Below, in pieces: positions 1-9,004 of a stretch of DNA of 64,000 nt (positions within the stretch are counted from its first letter, which is position 1; every line of letters starts with the position of its first letter). Below the pieces are notes generated by a model. It was given only the letters and a program-made list of their open reading frames with translations. It ran no database searches and had not been told where the DNA came from. Source of the DNA: Chloracidobacterium sp. (GTDB taxonomy: Bacteria > Acidobacteriota > Blastocatellia > Pyrinomonadales > Pyrinomonadaceae); the NCBI GenBank assembly GCA_016715795.1, contig JADJXP010000002.1, forward strand, positions 1,984,001 through 2,048,000. The letters run 5' to 3'. A program made the position numbers and the translations under genes.

Positions 1-1489
1 ACGGCCCGGGTGGGATGTTGCCCGTTTTTAGGTAAATGATTTGCGGCAGCGCAAATACGGCCGTCGTTACACCAAGAATGATCAGTTGCCTGCGATAAGG
101 AAAGAGGACGAAAAAGCACGCCAGAATGGCGAAGGCGGCGGTAAATACGGCGCCGTTCCACATCGGCATCAGGCCGAGGAGAGCTCCGGCGAATATGAAT
201 GGGGAGACGCGGCCGAGGTTCGCGGTGAGCTTCCTAACGAGAGCGGAAATATCAATATCCTCGCTACTGTCGAGAGATTCGTGCCCGTGTGCCGCTATTT
301 CCGAGGTTTCAAAAGCTGCCGGCTCAACTTCGTTCGTCAGCGATGCCTCAGCATCCGGCAAATCACCGACGGCAGTCGGTTCTTCGTTTCTCACCTCCAA
401 CGCCTCATCGATCTGCTCGGACGACGAAGCAGCGTCAATTACCTCGGCAAGATCACCATTTGCAGGAGCATCCTCCGCAGTAGTTTCGGCAGACGGCTCT
501 TCCCCTGCCACATCGACTGCCACAGGTTCCGGTTCGGCGGGGAGAGATGCGGCCCGTGCTGCTTGCTTCTGACGATCTGCCTCGCGGTAGCGGTCGATCA
601 GAAAGAACATCACCAGCAGCAGGATGCCGATGGAGCTGGCCAGATGCCGCTGATTGGCGTAAACGACCTGCGACCAGACGCCCCACAATTCGCCTCGATA
701 GTTGAAGCCCGATGGCAGGAAGTCGCGCATCTTCCAGACAGAGTCAATCACGCTGCCCAACGGCCAGTGCGAATAGACGTATGGTATGAATGACAGCGTG
801 CCGTGAAAGAAGAACAAACAAGCCGCGATCCGCCCGATCAAGCGCGAGGCAAACAACACCACGCCGAGGGCCATCACGAGAAAGAGCATCGAGAGCAGCG
901 ACAGGATGCTCAGCACATTGTTGGCTGTGGACGGGCTGAGGCCGAGATATTCGAGATTGCCCGCAAGGAAATAGAACAGGAAATGATACCTGATCCGGTC
1001 GCCTGAAAAGTGTGGATACTCAGTCGGGAAATTATGCCCGTTCGCAAATGACTGCATGATCGACACAGTTGAGCCAAAATCGCTCCATTGATGTGTCGCG
1101 ATGCGGACCTTGCCGTCATCCATTGAGAATGTCGCAAACGTAAGCCAGCACGCATATGCCAGAAAAAGTCCCGCCGCGACCCAGTCCCATCGGTTAAACC
1201 CGACCTGATCGCTGTCGATCCGCGTCTGGAATTCCTGGCTTGAAGGATTTGCCCAGAGCCAGTAGATCAGCCCTCCACACATCACGAAGAAGAGGAGGTT
1301 GCCCCAGAGCAACGGCGAATTGGTAGCTGCAAAGAGAAATCCACACAGATACGTCCACCAACTCCCGATAAGTGCCCCGGTAAGAAACGCTGCACCGAAA
1401 CGATGCGGCCCCGACGCAAACTTAAAGAAGCGACGACACAGGGCGTCACCGAGCAGGAGCAATAGGATCAGGTAGATGATTGCGAGCAC
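1..1489 (-). CDS. Large multi-pass membrane protein, GT-C-like (partial, C-terminus beyond window)
   Basis: I translated this open frame by hand from the minus strand. It runs off the left edge. The likely start is a GTG at 1487-1489 (reading M-LAIIYLILLLLLGD), because an in-frame stop lies about 45 bases upstream and no ATG is available. The protein has many hydrophobic segments, with long extramembrane parts containing SDFGSTVSIMQSFANGHNFP and GDRIRYHFLFYFLAGNLEYL, an arrangement typical of GT-C-fold glycosyltransferase or O-mannosyltransferase-like membrane proteins. A strongly acidic, Ala/Glu-rich stretch of about 110 residues (EPEPVAVDVAGEEPSAETT onward) interrupts the membrane part and is probably a flexible cytoplasmic loop. 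A transferase role is inferred from architecture only, as no catalytic residues were proven. Confidence 0.7.
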   Translation of the reverse strand, partial: MLAIIYLILLLLLGDALCRRFFKFASGPHRFGAAFLTGALIGSWWTYLCGFLFAATNSPLLWGNLLFFVMCGGLIYWLWANPSSQEFQTRIDSDQVGFNRWDWVAAGLFLAYACWLTFATFSMDDGKVRIATHQWSDFGSTVSIMQSFANGHNFPTEYPHFSGDRIRYHFLFYFLAGNLEYLGLSPSTANNVLSILSLLSMLFLVMALGVVLFASRLIGRIAACLFFFHGTLSFIPYVYSHWPLGSVIDSVWKMRDFLPSGFNYRGELWGVWSQVVYANQRHLASSIGILLLVMFFLIDRYREADRQKQAARAASLPAEPEPVAVDVAGEEPSAETTAEDAPANGDLAEVIDAASSSEQIDEALEVRNEEPTAVGDLPDAEASLTNEVEPAAFETSEIAAHGHESLDSSEDIDISALVRKLTANLGRVSPFIFAGALLGLMPMWNGAVFTAAFAILACFFVLFPYRRQLIILGVTTAVFALPQIIYLKTGNIPPGP

Positions 1490-1611
1490 TATCTCAATAC
1501 TAAGCGACCCAAGGCACGGCCACTCAACAGTCCTTCAATTGATCACAGCTATTCGACAGAGATAAAGATACCAGATTTATCGCGTTCTGAACCAACGGCA
1601 ACAGTGCTAAA

Positions 1612-1938
1612 ATGGGCAGGAATCCCGATCATATGCCGGTTGTCCGTAAACGCCAGATCGAAAATCTCGAACAAAAGAGCGGCGAGGAATTGCGTGCATT
1701 CCTCGAAAGCCTGCCCGCGGGCCAGCAGACGATAAGCCTTCTGCTCGATTTTGTAGAGGACGAACTGTTCGAGGCCGAGTGTGACCATCATCTGCGGCAC
1801 GCGATGAAGTTCATGATGGATAATCGGCTCGACTTTCCACGCCTTACGTCCTGGCTCAATGAGAACGGCGGCTACTGCGACTGCAAGGTGATGGAGCAGA
1901 TAGCGCCTGCATGGCGGGCGAAGTTTGGAGACGACTAA
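1612..1938 (+). CDS. DUF2695 domain protein
   Basis: This 108-residue soluble protein ends in the pattern CDHHLRHAMKFMMDNRLDF followed by LTSWLNENGGYCDCKVM. That matches the conserved DUF2695 core (CDH..L.....W.......V..WL...GG.CDCEV). The function of the family is unknown. The paired cysteines in CDC and the upstream CDH could bind metal, which is inference. A second ATG at 1633 (MPVVRKRQ) is an alternative start. Its last four bases overlap the end of the convergent uvrA gene. It is divergent from the membrane protein to its left, so the 122 bases between them should hold both promoters, although I saw no clear consensus there. Confidence 0.75.
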   Translation: MGRNPDHMPVVRKRQIENLEQKSGEELRAFLESLPAGQQTISLLLDFVEDELFEAECDHHLRHAMKFMMDNRLDFPRLTSWLNENGGYCDCKVMEQIAPAWRAKFGDD

Positions 1939-4877
1939 TTATCATGCTCACCGACCAATCCCGCGAGATATCGTCCCGTAATTGAACCTTCCACCTTGGC
2001 GACCGCCTCCGGCGTGCCGGCTGCAACGATCTCGCCGCCGCCAACGCCGCCTTCTGGGCCGAGGTCTATCACCCAATCGGCCGTCTTTATCACATCCAGA
2101 TTGTGCTCGATCACGAGCAGGCTGCCGCCGTTATCGATCAATGCGCGAAATGCCGACAAAAGCTTGTTGATATCGTCAAAATGCAGCCCCGTCGTCGGTT
2201 CGTCAAAGATGAATAATGTTCGGTCGGCCGTCTTTTGAGCGAGATGCGACGCAAGTTTCACACGCTGTGCCTCACCGCCGGAGAGCGTCGTTGCGGACTG
2301 GCCAAGACGAAGGTAGCCGAGGCCTACGGCGTCCAGCACCTTTAGGCGCGTCACGATCTTTGGCACGTCCTTAAAGAACAATATCGCCTCTCTAACGGTC
2401 AGCTTGAGGGCCTCGTGGATGTTCTTGCCCTTGTATCTGACATCGAGGATCTCGGACTTGAAGCGTTTTCCACGGCAGTCTTCGCACGTCAGTTCGACAT
2501 CGGCGAGAAACTGCATCTCGATGGTGACAACGCCGCTGCCCTGGCAGATCTCACACCGGCCGCCCGGCACATTGAACGAAAAGTGCGAGGAGCTGTAGCC
2601 CTTCGTCTTTGCGGCATTGGTCGCGGCAAATACTTCGCGGATCGCGTCATAGGCCTTGATGTAGGTCACCGGATTTGACCTTGGCGTACGGCCGATGGGC
2701 GATTGATCGACCAGTATAACGTCGTCGATCGATTCTCCGCCCTTGATCTCCTTGAAGAAGCCCACATGCGAGTTCCATTCGCCTCGCTTCTTCTTGAGCC
2801 CGGCATACAGAACGTCATGCACCAGCGTCGATTTGCCCGAGCCGGAAACGCCGGTGACGCATACGAGCATCTCGAGCGGTATCTTGACCGAGACGTTCTT
2901 GAGATTGTGCTCGCGGGCGCCGATGATCTCCAGCTTTCGTTTCGTCACGGGCCGTCGCGACCGAGGCAGCTTGATCTCGGCCTCGCCGCGAAGATACTTC
3001 GCCGTGAGCGAACGCTCATCGCCCAAGAGGCCATCAAAACGCCCTTCGAAGACGACATCGCCGCCAGACTCACCGGCGTGCAGGCCGATGTCCACGATGT
3101 GATCGGCGGCACGCATCGTGTCTTCGTCGTGCTCGACGACAACCACTGTATTGCCAATGTCACGCAGGTTCTCAAGTATCGCGAGCAGTCGAGCGTTGTC
3201 TCGGGGATGCAGGCCGATGCTCGGCTCATCCAACACATACAGCGTTCCGACGAGCAGCGAGCCGAGATTTGTTGCAAGCTGTATCCGCTGGGCCTCACCG
3301 CCGGAAAGTGTCGCCGCCAGTCGGCCGAGTGTCAGGTAATCGAGGCCGACCTCGACGAGGAATTTCAGCCGTCGGCGTATCTCAAGCAGGACCTTTTCAG
3401 CGATCTGCGTTCGCTCAGAGTCAAGTTCTAGCTGCTCAAAGAACTCATATGCATCGCGGATCGACATCTCGACGATCTCGGGCAGCGAGCGGCCGCCGAT
3501 CTTTACGTCGCGTGCCTCCCGCCGCAGCCGCAGTCCGTCACAATCGGGACATCGCGTATATCCGCGATACTTGGCAAGAAATACACGAACGTGCAGCTTG
3601 TATTTCTTTGTCTCAAGCCATTGGAAGAAACCCTTGACGCCTCGCCAGCCATCGTCACCGTAGATGATGGCGTTTTGCTGATGATCGTCGAGATCAGCGA
3701 ACGGAATGTTCATCGAAATGCCCGCAGCCGCGGCGTATTTCAATAGCTCCTTTTGCGCCCACGCGTGCTGCGGCCGCGTGAAGGGATCGACCGCACCGTC
3801 AGCCAATGACAACAATGGATTCGGGATCACCAGCCCGTAATCGATCCCGATCGTATTGCCGAAACCCTGACACGTTGGGCATGCACCGTAAGGCGAGTTA
3901 AAACTGAACAATGCCGGCTCAGGCTCATCGTAGCGAGTGCCGTCGTATTTGCAGATAAAACCGTCTGAGAACCGCAGGGCAGAACCGCCTGCGTAAGCAG
4001 GTGGCAGAGCGCTCTCGTTAGCTCCAACGCCCGCCTCACCTTTGGCCGCGCCACCCGCTGACGCGGGCGGTTCCGCCTGCAGTACGACGGCGGCATGAGC
4101 TTCGCGAAAGCAGGTCTCAAGCGAATCGACCAATCTTTGACGAACGTCTGCCGATGCCTTGAGCCGGTCGATCAGGACGTATGTGTCCGCAAAGTCGCCG
4201 TGCGGATAATCTTCCGGCTTTTGCAGCTCGATGATCTCGCCGCTGCGGAGAAGGCGCGAAAAACCCTGCTGCAGCATGGAGATCAGGAATGCCTGTGTGC
4301 TGAGGCTTTCGCTCTTTTTCAAACGCCCGGCTTTCGATGCTGAGCCCTTGCTTGCGTGTCGGCTGCGGACACGCGCGGACTCATCACTCTCGATAGGGAA
4401 CAGCACATAGAACCGCGTGCCCTCGGACAGTTCCGCCAATATCTCATCGGCCGCTGATTCCGGTGAATCCTTCTTAACTTCCCTGCTGCAGGCGTGGCAG
4501 AACGTCTGGCCGGCGCGGGCATATAGCAGACGTAGATAGTCGTATATCTCAGTCTGAGTTGCTACGGTCGAGCGGGGGTTCTTGGTCGAATTCTTTTGCC
4601 GAATAGCGATGGCCGGCGCGATGCCGACGATCTCATCAACGTCCGGCTTGTCCATGCGCTCTAGAAATTGTCGGGCGTAAGCCGAGAGCGATTCGACATA
4701 GCGCCGCTGCCCCTCGGCATAGAGCGTGTCAAATGCGAGCGATGACTTGCCTGAGCCCGAAATGCCCGTGATAACGGTCAGCTTGTTGACCGGTATCGAG
4801 ACCGAGATGTTCTTGAGGTTGTGAACGCGGGCCCCGCGGACGTGGATGGCTTCCTCTTTCTGCTTCGCAGCCGGCAT
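1935..4877 (-). CDS. uvrA: Excinuclease ABC subunit A
   Basis: UvrA is the ATP-dependent damage sensor of nucleotide excision repair and works as a dimer that loads UvrB. Two ABC modules are visible: Walker A GISGSGKSSLAFDTL and GVSGSGKSTLVHDVL, and signatures LSGGEAQRIQLA and LSGGEAQRVKLA. Zinc-binding pairs include CPDCDG and CEICQG...CEDCRG. In the first zinc module the second cysteine of the usual CxxC is replaced by Asp (FICKYDG). The start is set at ATG 4877 (MPAAKQKEEAIHV); the frame stays open to a TTG at 4919, a weaker choice. Unusually, a segment of about 35 residues between VVLQAEPPASAGG and PPAYAGGSALRFSDGF is encoded by two inverted REP-like repeats. It lies just before the zinc module, where normal UvrA has only a short link. 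Confidence 0.95.
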   Translation of the reverse strand: MPAAKQKEEAIHVRGARVHNLKNISVSIPVNKLTVITGISGSGKSSLAFDTLYAEGQRRYVESLSAYARQFLERMDKPDVDEIVGIAPAIAIRQKNSTKNPRSTVATQTEIYDYLRLLYARAGQTFCHACSREVKKDSPESAADEILAELSEGTRFYVLFPIESDESARVRSRHASKGSASKAGRLKKSESLSTQAFLISMLQQGFSRLLRSGEIIELQKPEDYPHGDFADTYVLIDRLKASADVRQRLVDSLETCFREAHAAVVLQAEPPASAGGAAKGEAGVGANESALPPAYAGGSALRFSDGFICKYDGTRYDEPEPALFSFNSPYGACPTCQGFGNTIGIDYGLVIPNPLLSLADGAVDPFTRPQHAWAQKELLKYAAAAGISMNIPFADLDDHQQNAIIYGDDGWRGVKGFFQWLETKKYKLHVRVFLAKYRGYTRCPDCDGLRLRREARDVKIGGRSLPEIVEMSIRDAYEFFEQLELDSERTQIAEKVLLEIRRRLKFLVEVGLDYLTLGRLAATLSGGEAQRIQLATNLGSLLVGTLYVLDEPSIGLHPRDNARLLAILENLRDIGNTVVVVEHDEDTMRAADHIVDIGLHAGESGGDVVFEGRFDGLLGDERSLTAKYLRGEAEIKLPRSRRPVTKRKLEIIGAREHNLKNVSVKIPLEMLVCVTGVSGSGKSTLVHDVLYAGLKKKRGEWNSHVGFFKEIKGGESIDDVILVDQSPIGRTPRSNPVTYIKAYDAIREVFAATNAAKTKGYSSSHFSFNVPGGRCEICQGSGVVTIEMQFLADVELTCEDCRGKRFKSEILDVRYKGKNIHEALKLTVREAILFFKDVPKIVTRLKVLDAVGLGYLRLGQSATTLSGGEAQRVKLASHLAQKTADRTLFIFDEPTTGLHFDDINKLLSAFRALIDNGGSLLVIEHNLDVIKTADWVIDLGPEGGVGGGEIVAAGTPEAVAKVEGSITGRYLAGLVGEHDN
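3982..4074. repeat. REP-like inverted pair inside uvrA
   Basis: Two imperfect copies of one palindromic unit face each other at 3982-4005 (GAACCGCCTGCGTAAGCAGG...) and 4050-4074 (reverse orientation, ...ACGCGGGCGGTTCC). Each can fold alone (CCGCCTGC-GTAA-GCAGGTGG) and the two can pair together. They lie within the UvrA reading frame and are translated on the minus strand as PPAYAGGSA and PPASAGGA. A third copy of the unit is at 60312-60336, at the end of dapB. Confidence 0.75.
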
Positions 4878-4946
4878 AGACGGAGATCTGCCGCTATGGG
4901 CAAAAATCCAGTTTAGCAAATCGGAAAATCGCGGACAAAAGGGCCG

Positions 4947-5222
4947 TTACCAGCGAACATCGTAGCGGCCAAAATTGTCTCGCCACGTATCGTCGGCTTC
5001 GTTGGGAATGATTGCGAGCTTGCCCTCGAGAATGACCTCGGTATCGAGGTCGCGGCGGAGCCGATAGGTGCGGCCCGTGGGCGAGCAGACCGTCAAAACA
5101 ACGCGTTCTTCGGCTATCTTTGAAACGGCGGCGAAACGCCAATCCGTGCGAGAGCGGACCAACAGCCGGGTCCCGATCATAAATTGATCGAGTGTGGTCC
5201 TGACGCTCTTCGCAGTCGCCAT
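4947..5222 (-). CDS. Hypothetical small protein
   Basis: This 91-residue soluble protein matches no family I know. It contains a basic, beta-rich centre (TRLLVRSRTDWRFAAVSKI, TYRLRRDLDTEVILEGKLAII) and ends DDTWRDNFGRYDVRW. It starts at an ATG at 5222, one base after the stop of the upstream membrane protease gene, so the two are almost certainly cotranscribed and possibly translationally coupled. It ends about 70 bases before the uvrA start. No signal peptide or membrane segment is visible. Confidence 0.65.
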   Translation of the reverse strand: MATAKSVRTTLDQFMIGTRLLVRSRTDWRFAAVSKIAEERVVLTVCSPTGRTYRLRRDLDTEVILEGKLAIIPNEADDTWRDNFGRYDVRW

Positions 5223-5223
5223 G

Positions 5224-6012
5224 TCAGTCGTTAAAAACGGATTCGCCCTTCGAGACGCCTTTCACATTCGCGTACATTCGCAGGCCGATCGTTATCACAA
5301 CGAGCGAGATCGCGATCCAGACGACGACCCAGAGAAACGCGGGAATTCCCGTAGCGGCGGCCATATTGCCGGCGTCAGTCTGGATGTCCGCACCGATCAG
5401 CGGAGCGTTGATGAATAGCACTGTCTTAAGGTCTGACAAGGCGTTCATCAGACACTGGACCGCGAGAAATGCTACCGCAAAGTCGGCCACTCGGTGGCTG
5501 GCGAACCGCGCCATCGCCAGCAGAATGCCGGTCAGCACCAGGCCCGCAGCTACCGTAAACACAACGCTCGAAAACGGCACGTTGAGCGACAGAAAATTGA
5601 ATATCGGAGCCACTATCGCAAAGACCAGCGTCATCACGCCGACAAAAACGCCGCAGCCAAACAGTATCCTGTGCGGTGACACATTCTTGCGCATCAGGCC
5701 GAGCATCGCCACGCCAAAAACGGCTGCCCCGACATAGCCGGCGCTCGATGTAAGCACCTGGCCAATAAGGCCGGACGACGCCGAATAGACGACACCGCTC
5801 CCATCGGCCGCTATCGTCAGGCTTTGCACCGATCCGCCCGTCAGCACCGCGATCAGTGCATGGCTGCCCTCGTGGATAAACGTCACAAACAGCCGTATTG
5901 GATACACCAGATATTCGGCATACGGAATGAACCACAACACAACCGTCGCGAGCGTCGCGATCAGCAGCAATGCAGCCTTGGGCTTGGCGTCTTCGGCAAG
6001 GGTGTATCTCAT
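5224..6012 (-). CDS. M50-family (M50B-like) membrane metallopeptidase
   Basis: This integral membrane protein of 262 residues has about seven hydrophobic segments. The sequence FVTFIHEGSHALIAVLTGG places an HExxH-type zinc motif (HEGSH) at the end of an early membrane helix, as in M50B/site-2-protease-like families (PF13398 type). A second acidic ligand, usually in a later helix, is not obvious; DLKT in the penultimate segment is a candidate. The substrate is unknown. Proteins of this kind are common next to small soluble partners, and here the following gene begins one base after its stop. Confidence 0.8.
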   Translation of the reverse strand: MRYTLAEDAKPKAALLLIATLATVVLWFIPYAEYLVYPIRLFVTFIHEGSHALIAVLTGGSVQSLTIAADGSGVVYSASSGLIGQVLTSSAGYVGAAVFGVAMLGLMRKNVSPHRILFGCGVFVGVMTLVFAIVAPIFNFLSLNVPFSSVVFTVAAGLVLTGILLAMARFASHRVADFAVAFLAVQCLMNALSDLKTVLFINAPLIGADIQTDAGNMAAATGIPAFLWVVVWIAISLVVITIGLRMYANVKGVSKGESVFND

Positions 6013-6328
6013 AGCGTCACCTCAAATAGTTGCTACAAGCGAATACGTCCATTCTATCCGAAAGTTCAGGCCGTGTCAGTCGTGCCCCGTCGGTAGCCCG
6101 CTTGTCAGTAGCCCGACCGTGAGGGAGGGCGCCGCTTCGCGAGCATCAGGGCTAGTGCAAAAACTCGAACGCAATGTTATCTCGGCGGCGCCCTCCCTGA
6201 CGGGCTACTGACACGCGCTGCGGTGAAACAGTCGATTAAGAGGCAAGCGAAGGCGGTTCGGCCGCAGTGAAATTGAGGGAACCCCGATACCGGCAGGATT
6301 CCCTCCTTAGAAGCAACCGCGATCACGG
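6013..6328. other. Intergenic region, 316 bases, with a REP-like inverted pair
   Basis: This is the stretch between the M50 gene start and the end of the large secreted protein gene, both on the minus strand. Apart from the inverted repeat at 6104-6212 I see no gene. The part next to 6012 should carry the promoter of the protease/hypothetical pair. No convincing terminator with a T-run was found for the genes on either side. Confidence 0.6.
6104..6212. repeat. REP-like long inverted repeat
   Basis: The arms are 6104-6135 (GTCAGTAGCCCG... ending GGGAGGGCGCCGC) and 6185-6212 (GCGGCGCCCTCCC... ending GGGCTACTGAC). They match almost perfectly except for four extra bases in the left arm, and enclose about 49 bases. 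The size and GC-rich paired arms resemble a BIME-like pair of REP sequences. A shortened variant of the same word (GGTAGCCCG) occurs just before, at about 6091. Confidence 0.65.
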
Positions 6329-9004
6329 CTATTTGATATACGCCGCCGGCAGCGGGATATCGGTGCCGAGTCCGAATTGGGTTATGGTGAAGCCGTTGTC
6401 GGACGTTCGCCAGATGTACCAAACGCCGTTGCGATAGACGGCGAGGTCGGCTTTGCGGTCGCCGTCATAGTCGGCGGGCACGGGGACGTCGCCACTCTGG
6501 CCGAATTGGATGGCCCGCGGTGCCTGGAACCAGCTTTGCCAGATGTACCATGTGCCGTCGCGGAATACGGCGTGATCGACCTGCTTGTCGCCGTCGTAGT
6601 CGGCGGGTACGACCTTATCGGCTACGGAGCCGAACTGGAGCGTCACCATCGGCAGGCCTTCCTCGTATTGAACATACCAGGTCCCGGCCCGATAGACGGC
6701 CACGTCGCTACGGCGGTTATGGTCAAAATCCGCCGGAATAGGCGTGTCCTCGGCGGTGCCAAACTGTTTGGTATTGACCTCACCATTCGAGCTTTGCGCC
6801 GTGTACCAATTGCCGTTGCGAAAGACACTCAGGTCGGCCTTGCCGTCGTTGTCGTAATCGGACGGCACCGGCTTATCACCTGCGAGCCCGAACTGGCTGA
6901 TAAGGTGTGAGCCATTCGAACTGCGTCGGACGTACCACATACCGTCGCGATAAACGCCGGCGTCAAACCGTCCGTCGCCGTCGTAATCGGCCGGGACAAG
7001 CTTGTCACGCCCACCGCCCCAGTTCATGATGCCGACCGTGCCGTCGGTACTCTTTTGAATGAACCAGTCGCCGGTTGACGGCCTGAAGACCGCGATGTCG
7101 GCCTTTCGGTCACCGTCCCAGTCGAACGGAGCGGCCCGCGTCTGGCCGACGGGTTCGAGTTTGAAAACGACGAGGTCGGTCGATTGCTCAGGAATAAATG
7201 AGCTTCCGGCCGCGTAAACGTGGCCCTGCGCGTCGAGCAGTATTGTCTTCTGGGCCGCTTCGGCTTCCCAACTGAGCATCACGTCGTCGCCAAAGAACGG
7301 ATTGCCGAATCGATACGTCCAGTCCTCGGTGCCGTCCGCGGCGTATTTGACGGCCTGAATGTCGGCATTCGCAAACCCTTCGGACGTGAACGCCGCGACA
7401 ATGCTGTTGTCCGGTGCGATCACGATCTTCGGGTCGCCGTCAAAGTCATCGTCCGACGGGCCATCGTAAGTCCTGACCCACGCGGTAACGACCTCGGGCG
7501 TCAGCTTTGCAACAAACGCATCAACGTCGTAACTTTGCTGGTCGTAAAGCATTCCGGTTAGGACAATATCGCCATTACTGTTAAACGCCATTGACGTTGC
7601 GTAAACGCTCTGAGTCTGGCTGATTTCGGTGATCGGACGCGTCCATACGGCCGTGCCGGTCTGGCCGTTGATCTTACGGATGAACGTCGTCCCGGCCTCG
7701 GAATCATGCGATTCGCCCAGCACGAGCACATTCCCGTCGCCGTCGATCTCGACCTCATAGCCCTCATCGGACATCTCAGGAGCAGTTGTCGCGTATCGGT
7801 CCAGCCACTGTTGCTCGCCAGCCGAGTTATATTTGATCGTGACGATATCCTCCGAACCGCCCGCGAGCGAATTGTTTGAATACCCGGTGATATAAACATT
7901 GCCGCTCGTATCAATGTCGAGGTCGTTCAGGATCTCGCCAAAACCGCCGGCAAACCTTCTGGCCCAGACCTCGTTACCCTGAGTGTCGTATTTGACGGTC
8001 GCGTAATTCGCATAGGTGCCGACGCCCCAGGAATAGCCCGCGACGTAGGTATTACCCGCCGCATCGATCTTGAGAATTCGGGGAAAGTCATCGTAGCCGG
8101 GATTCGGTCCGTAAAACCTAGTCCAAACGACATCACCGTCGGTGTTGTACTTGATCGTCACATAGTTATAGCTGCGAAGCTGTGATGTACCCTCCGGTAT
8201 GCTGTATGTGTAGCCTGTCAGGTAAACATTGCCGGCCGCATCGACGGCCATATCGCGCAAGGCGTCCTTGTAAAGCCCTTCGCCGGCCCAGGAGCGTGAC
8301 CACACGCGGTTGCCGTTCGGGTCGGTCTTGAAGACGATGATGTCCGTGTCCTCGGTCTGCGCGTCGACATAGGAGGTGCCGCCGGTGTAGATATTCCCTG
8401 CGGCGTCGCGGCCTATCATCGCGTTGTAGTCAGCAAGAGCGGGCGTATTGTCAAAATAGCTTGTCCATGCGAGGGTCGGCTGGTTTGTCGGCGGAGGCGG
8501 TGGCGGTGGCGGCGGGCCGACCGCGATAAAATTCCACACCTCGTCCTCGACAATGCCCTCCCAAATAACGGACGGCGGGAAGAACTCATAATTCTCAAGC
8601 GATGGAGCAAGTTCGACGCGGCTGCCCCATGGGATATTGTCGAAGAGATAGTTCCCAGTCTGGTCGGTGATAACGGTGCGGGTCGTGTTGTTATTCAGGT
8701 CTCTCAGCGTCATCGTGACGCCCGACATCCTTACGCCGTTCTGGTGCGTGACGTGGCCTGAGATCATTACCGGCTCGCCAAAGCCGCCCTCTGTTCTTCG
8801 CGGCAGCCCGCGTCGGCCGGTGCACTCATCGCGAATGGAACGGTCGGATGTGTTGACGAAGACGGTCCGCTCGACACGGGGCTTGAGACACGGAACCTCC
8901 TGCGCCTGTGTCGTCGATCCGAAACTGAGAATAAAGAGAATGGCCGCGACAGCCGCCAGAGCGTTGCGGCACAGAATTGAAATGTAATAGGACTGTTGCA
9001 TCAT
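6329..9004 (-). CDS. Secreted beta-propeller / FG-GAP repeat protein with carboxypeptidase-regulatory-like domain
   Basis: This 891-residue exported protein has a Sec signal peptide at residues 1-34 (hydrophobic core ALAAVAAILFILSFG, likely cleavage after TTQA). Next come a carboxypeptidase-regulatory/SdrD-B-like beta domain (about 80-160, GHVTHQNGVRMSGVTMTLRD), a proline-rich hinge (nine prolines), and a long SBBP/PQQ-like propeller region of repeats around GNVYLTGYTY and WTRFYGP. It ends in six FG-GAP-like units beginning D.DGD.(K/R).D, for example DWDGDRKADIAVFRPSTGDW and DYDGDGRFDAGVYRDGMW, whose acidic residues fit calcium binding. The start at ATG 9004 follows a good GGAGG ribosome site. 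A cell-surface or extracellular adhesion role is inferred. Confidence 0.85.
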   Translation of the reverse strand: MMQQSYYISILCRNALAAVAAILFILSFGSTTQAQEVPCLKPRVERTVFVNTSDRSIRDECTGRRGLPRRTEGGFGEPVMISGHVTHQNGVRMSGVTMTLRDLNNNTTRTVITDQTGNYLFDNIPWGSRVELAPSLENYEFFPPSVIWEGIVEDEVWNFIAVGPPPPPPPPPTNQPTLAWTSYFDNTPALADYNAMIGRDAAGNIYTGGTSYVDAQTEDTDIIVFKTDPNGNRVWSRSWAGEGLYKDALRDMAVDAAGNVYLTGYTYSIPEGTSQLRSYNYVTIKYNTDGDVVWTRFYGPNPGYDDFPRILKIDAAGNTYVAGYSWGVGTYANYATVKYDTQGNEVWARRFAGGFGEILNDLDIDTSGNVYITGYSNNSLAGGSEDIVTIKYNSAGEQQWLDRYATTAPEMSDEGYEVEIDGDGNVLVLGESHDSEAGTTFIRKINGQTGTAVWTRPITEISQTQSVYATSMAFNSNGDIVLTGMLYDQQSYDVDAFVAKLTPEVVTAWVRTYDGPSDDDFDGDPKIVIAPDNSIVAAFTSEGFANADIQAVKYAADGTEDWTYRFGNPFFGDDVMLSWEAEAAQKTILLDAQGHVYAAGSSFIPEQSTDLVVFKLEPVGQTRAAPFDWDGDRKADIAVFRPSTGDWFIQKSTDGTVGIMNWGGGRDKLVPADYDGDGRFDAGVYRDGMWYVRRSSNGSHLISQFGLAGDKPVPSDYDNDGKADLSVFRNGNWYTAQSSNGEVNTKQFGTAEDTPIPADFDHNRRSDVAVYRAGTWYVQYEEGLPMVTLQFGSVADKVVPADYDGDKQVDHAVFRDGTWYIWQSWFQAPRAIQFGQSGDVPVPADYDGDRKADLAVYRNGVWYIWRTSDNGFTITQFGLGTDIPLPAAYIK

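Noticed and set aside
41..793. A 250-codon plus-strand frame at the left edge
   Set aside because: It is antisense to the membrane protein gene at 1-1489, whose translated membrane segments are coherent.
1490..1611. Possible divergent promoter elements before DUF2695
   Set aside because: No pair of -35 and -10 words with acceptable spacing could be found.
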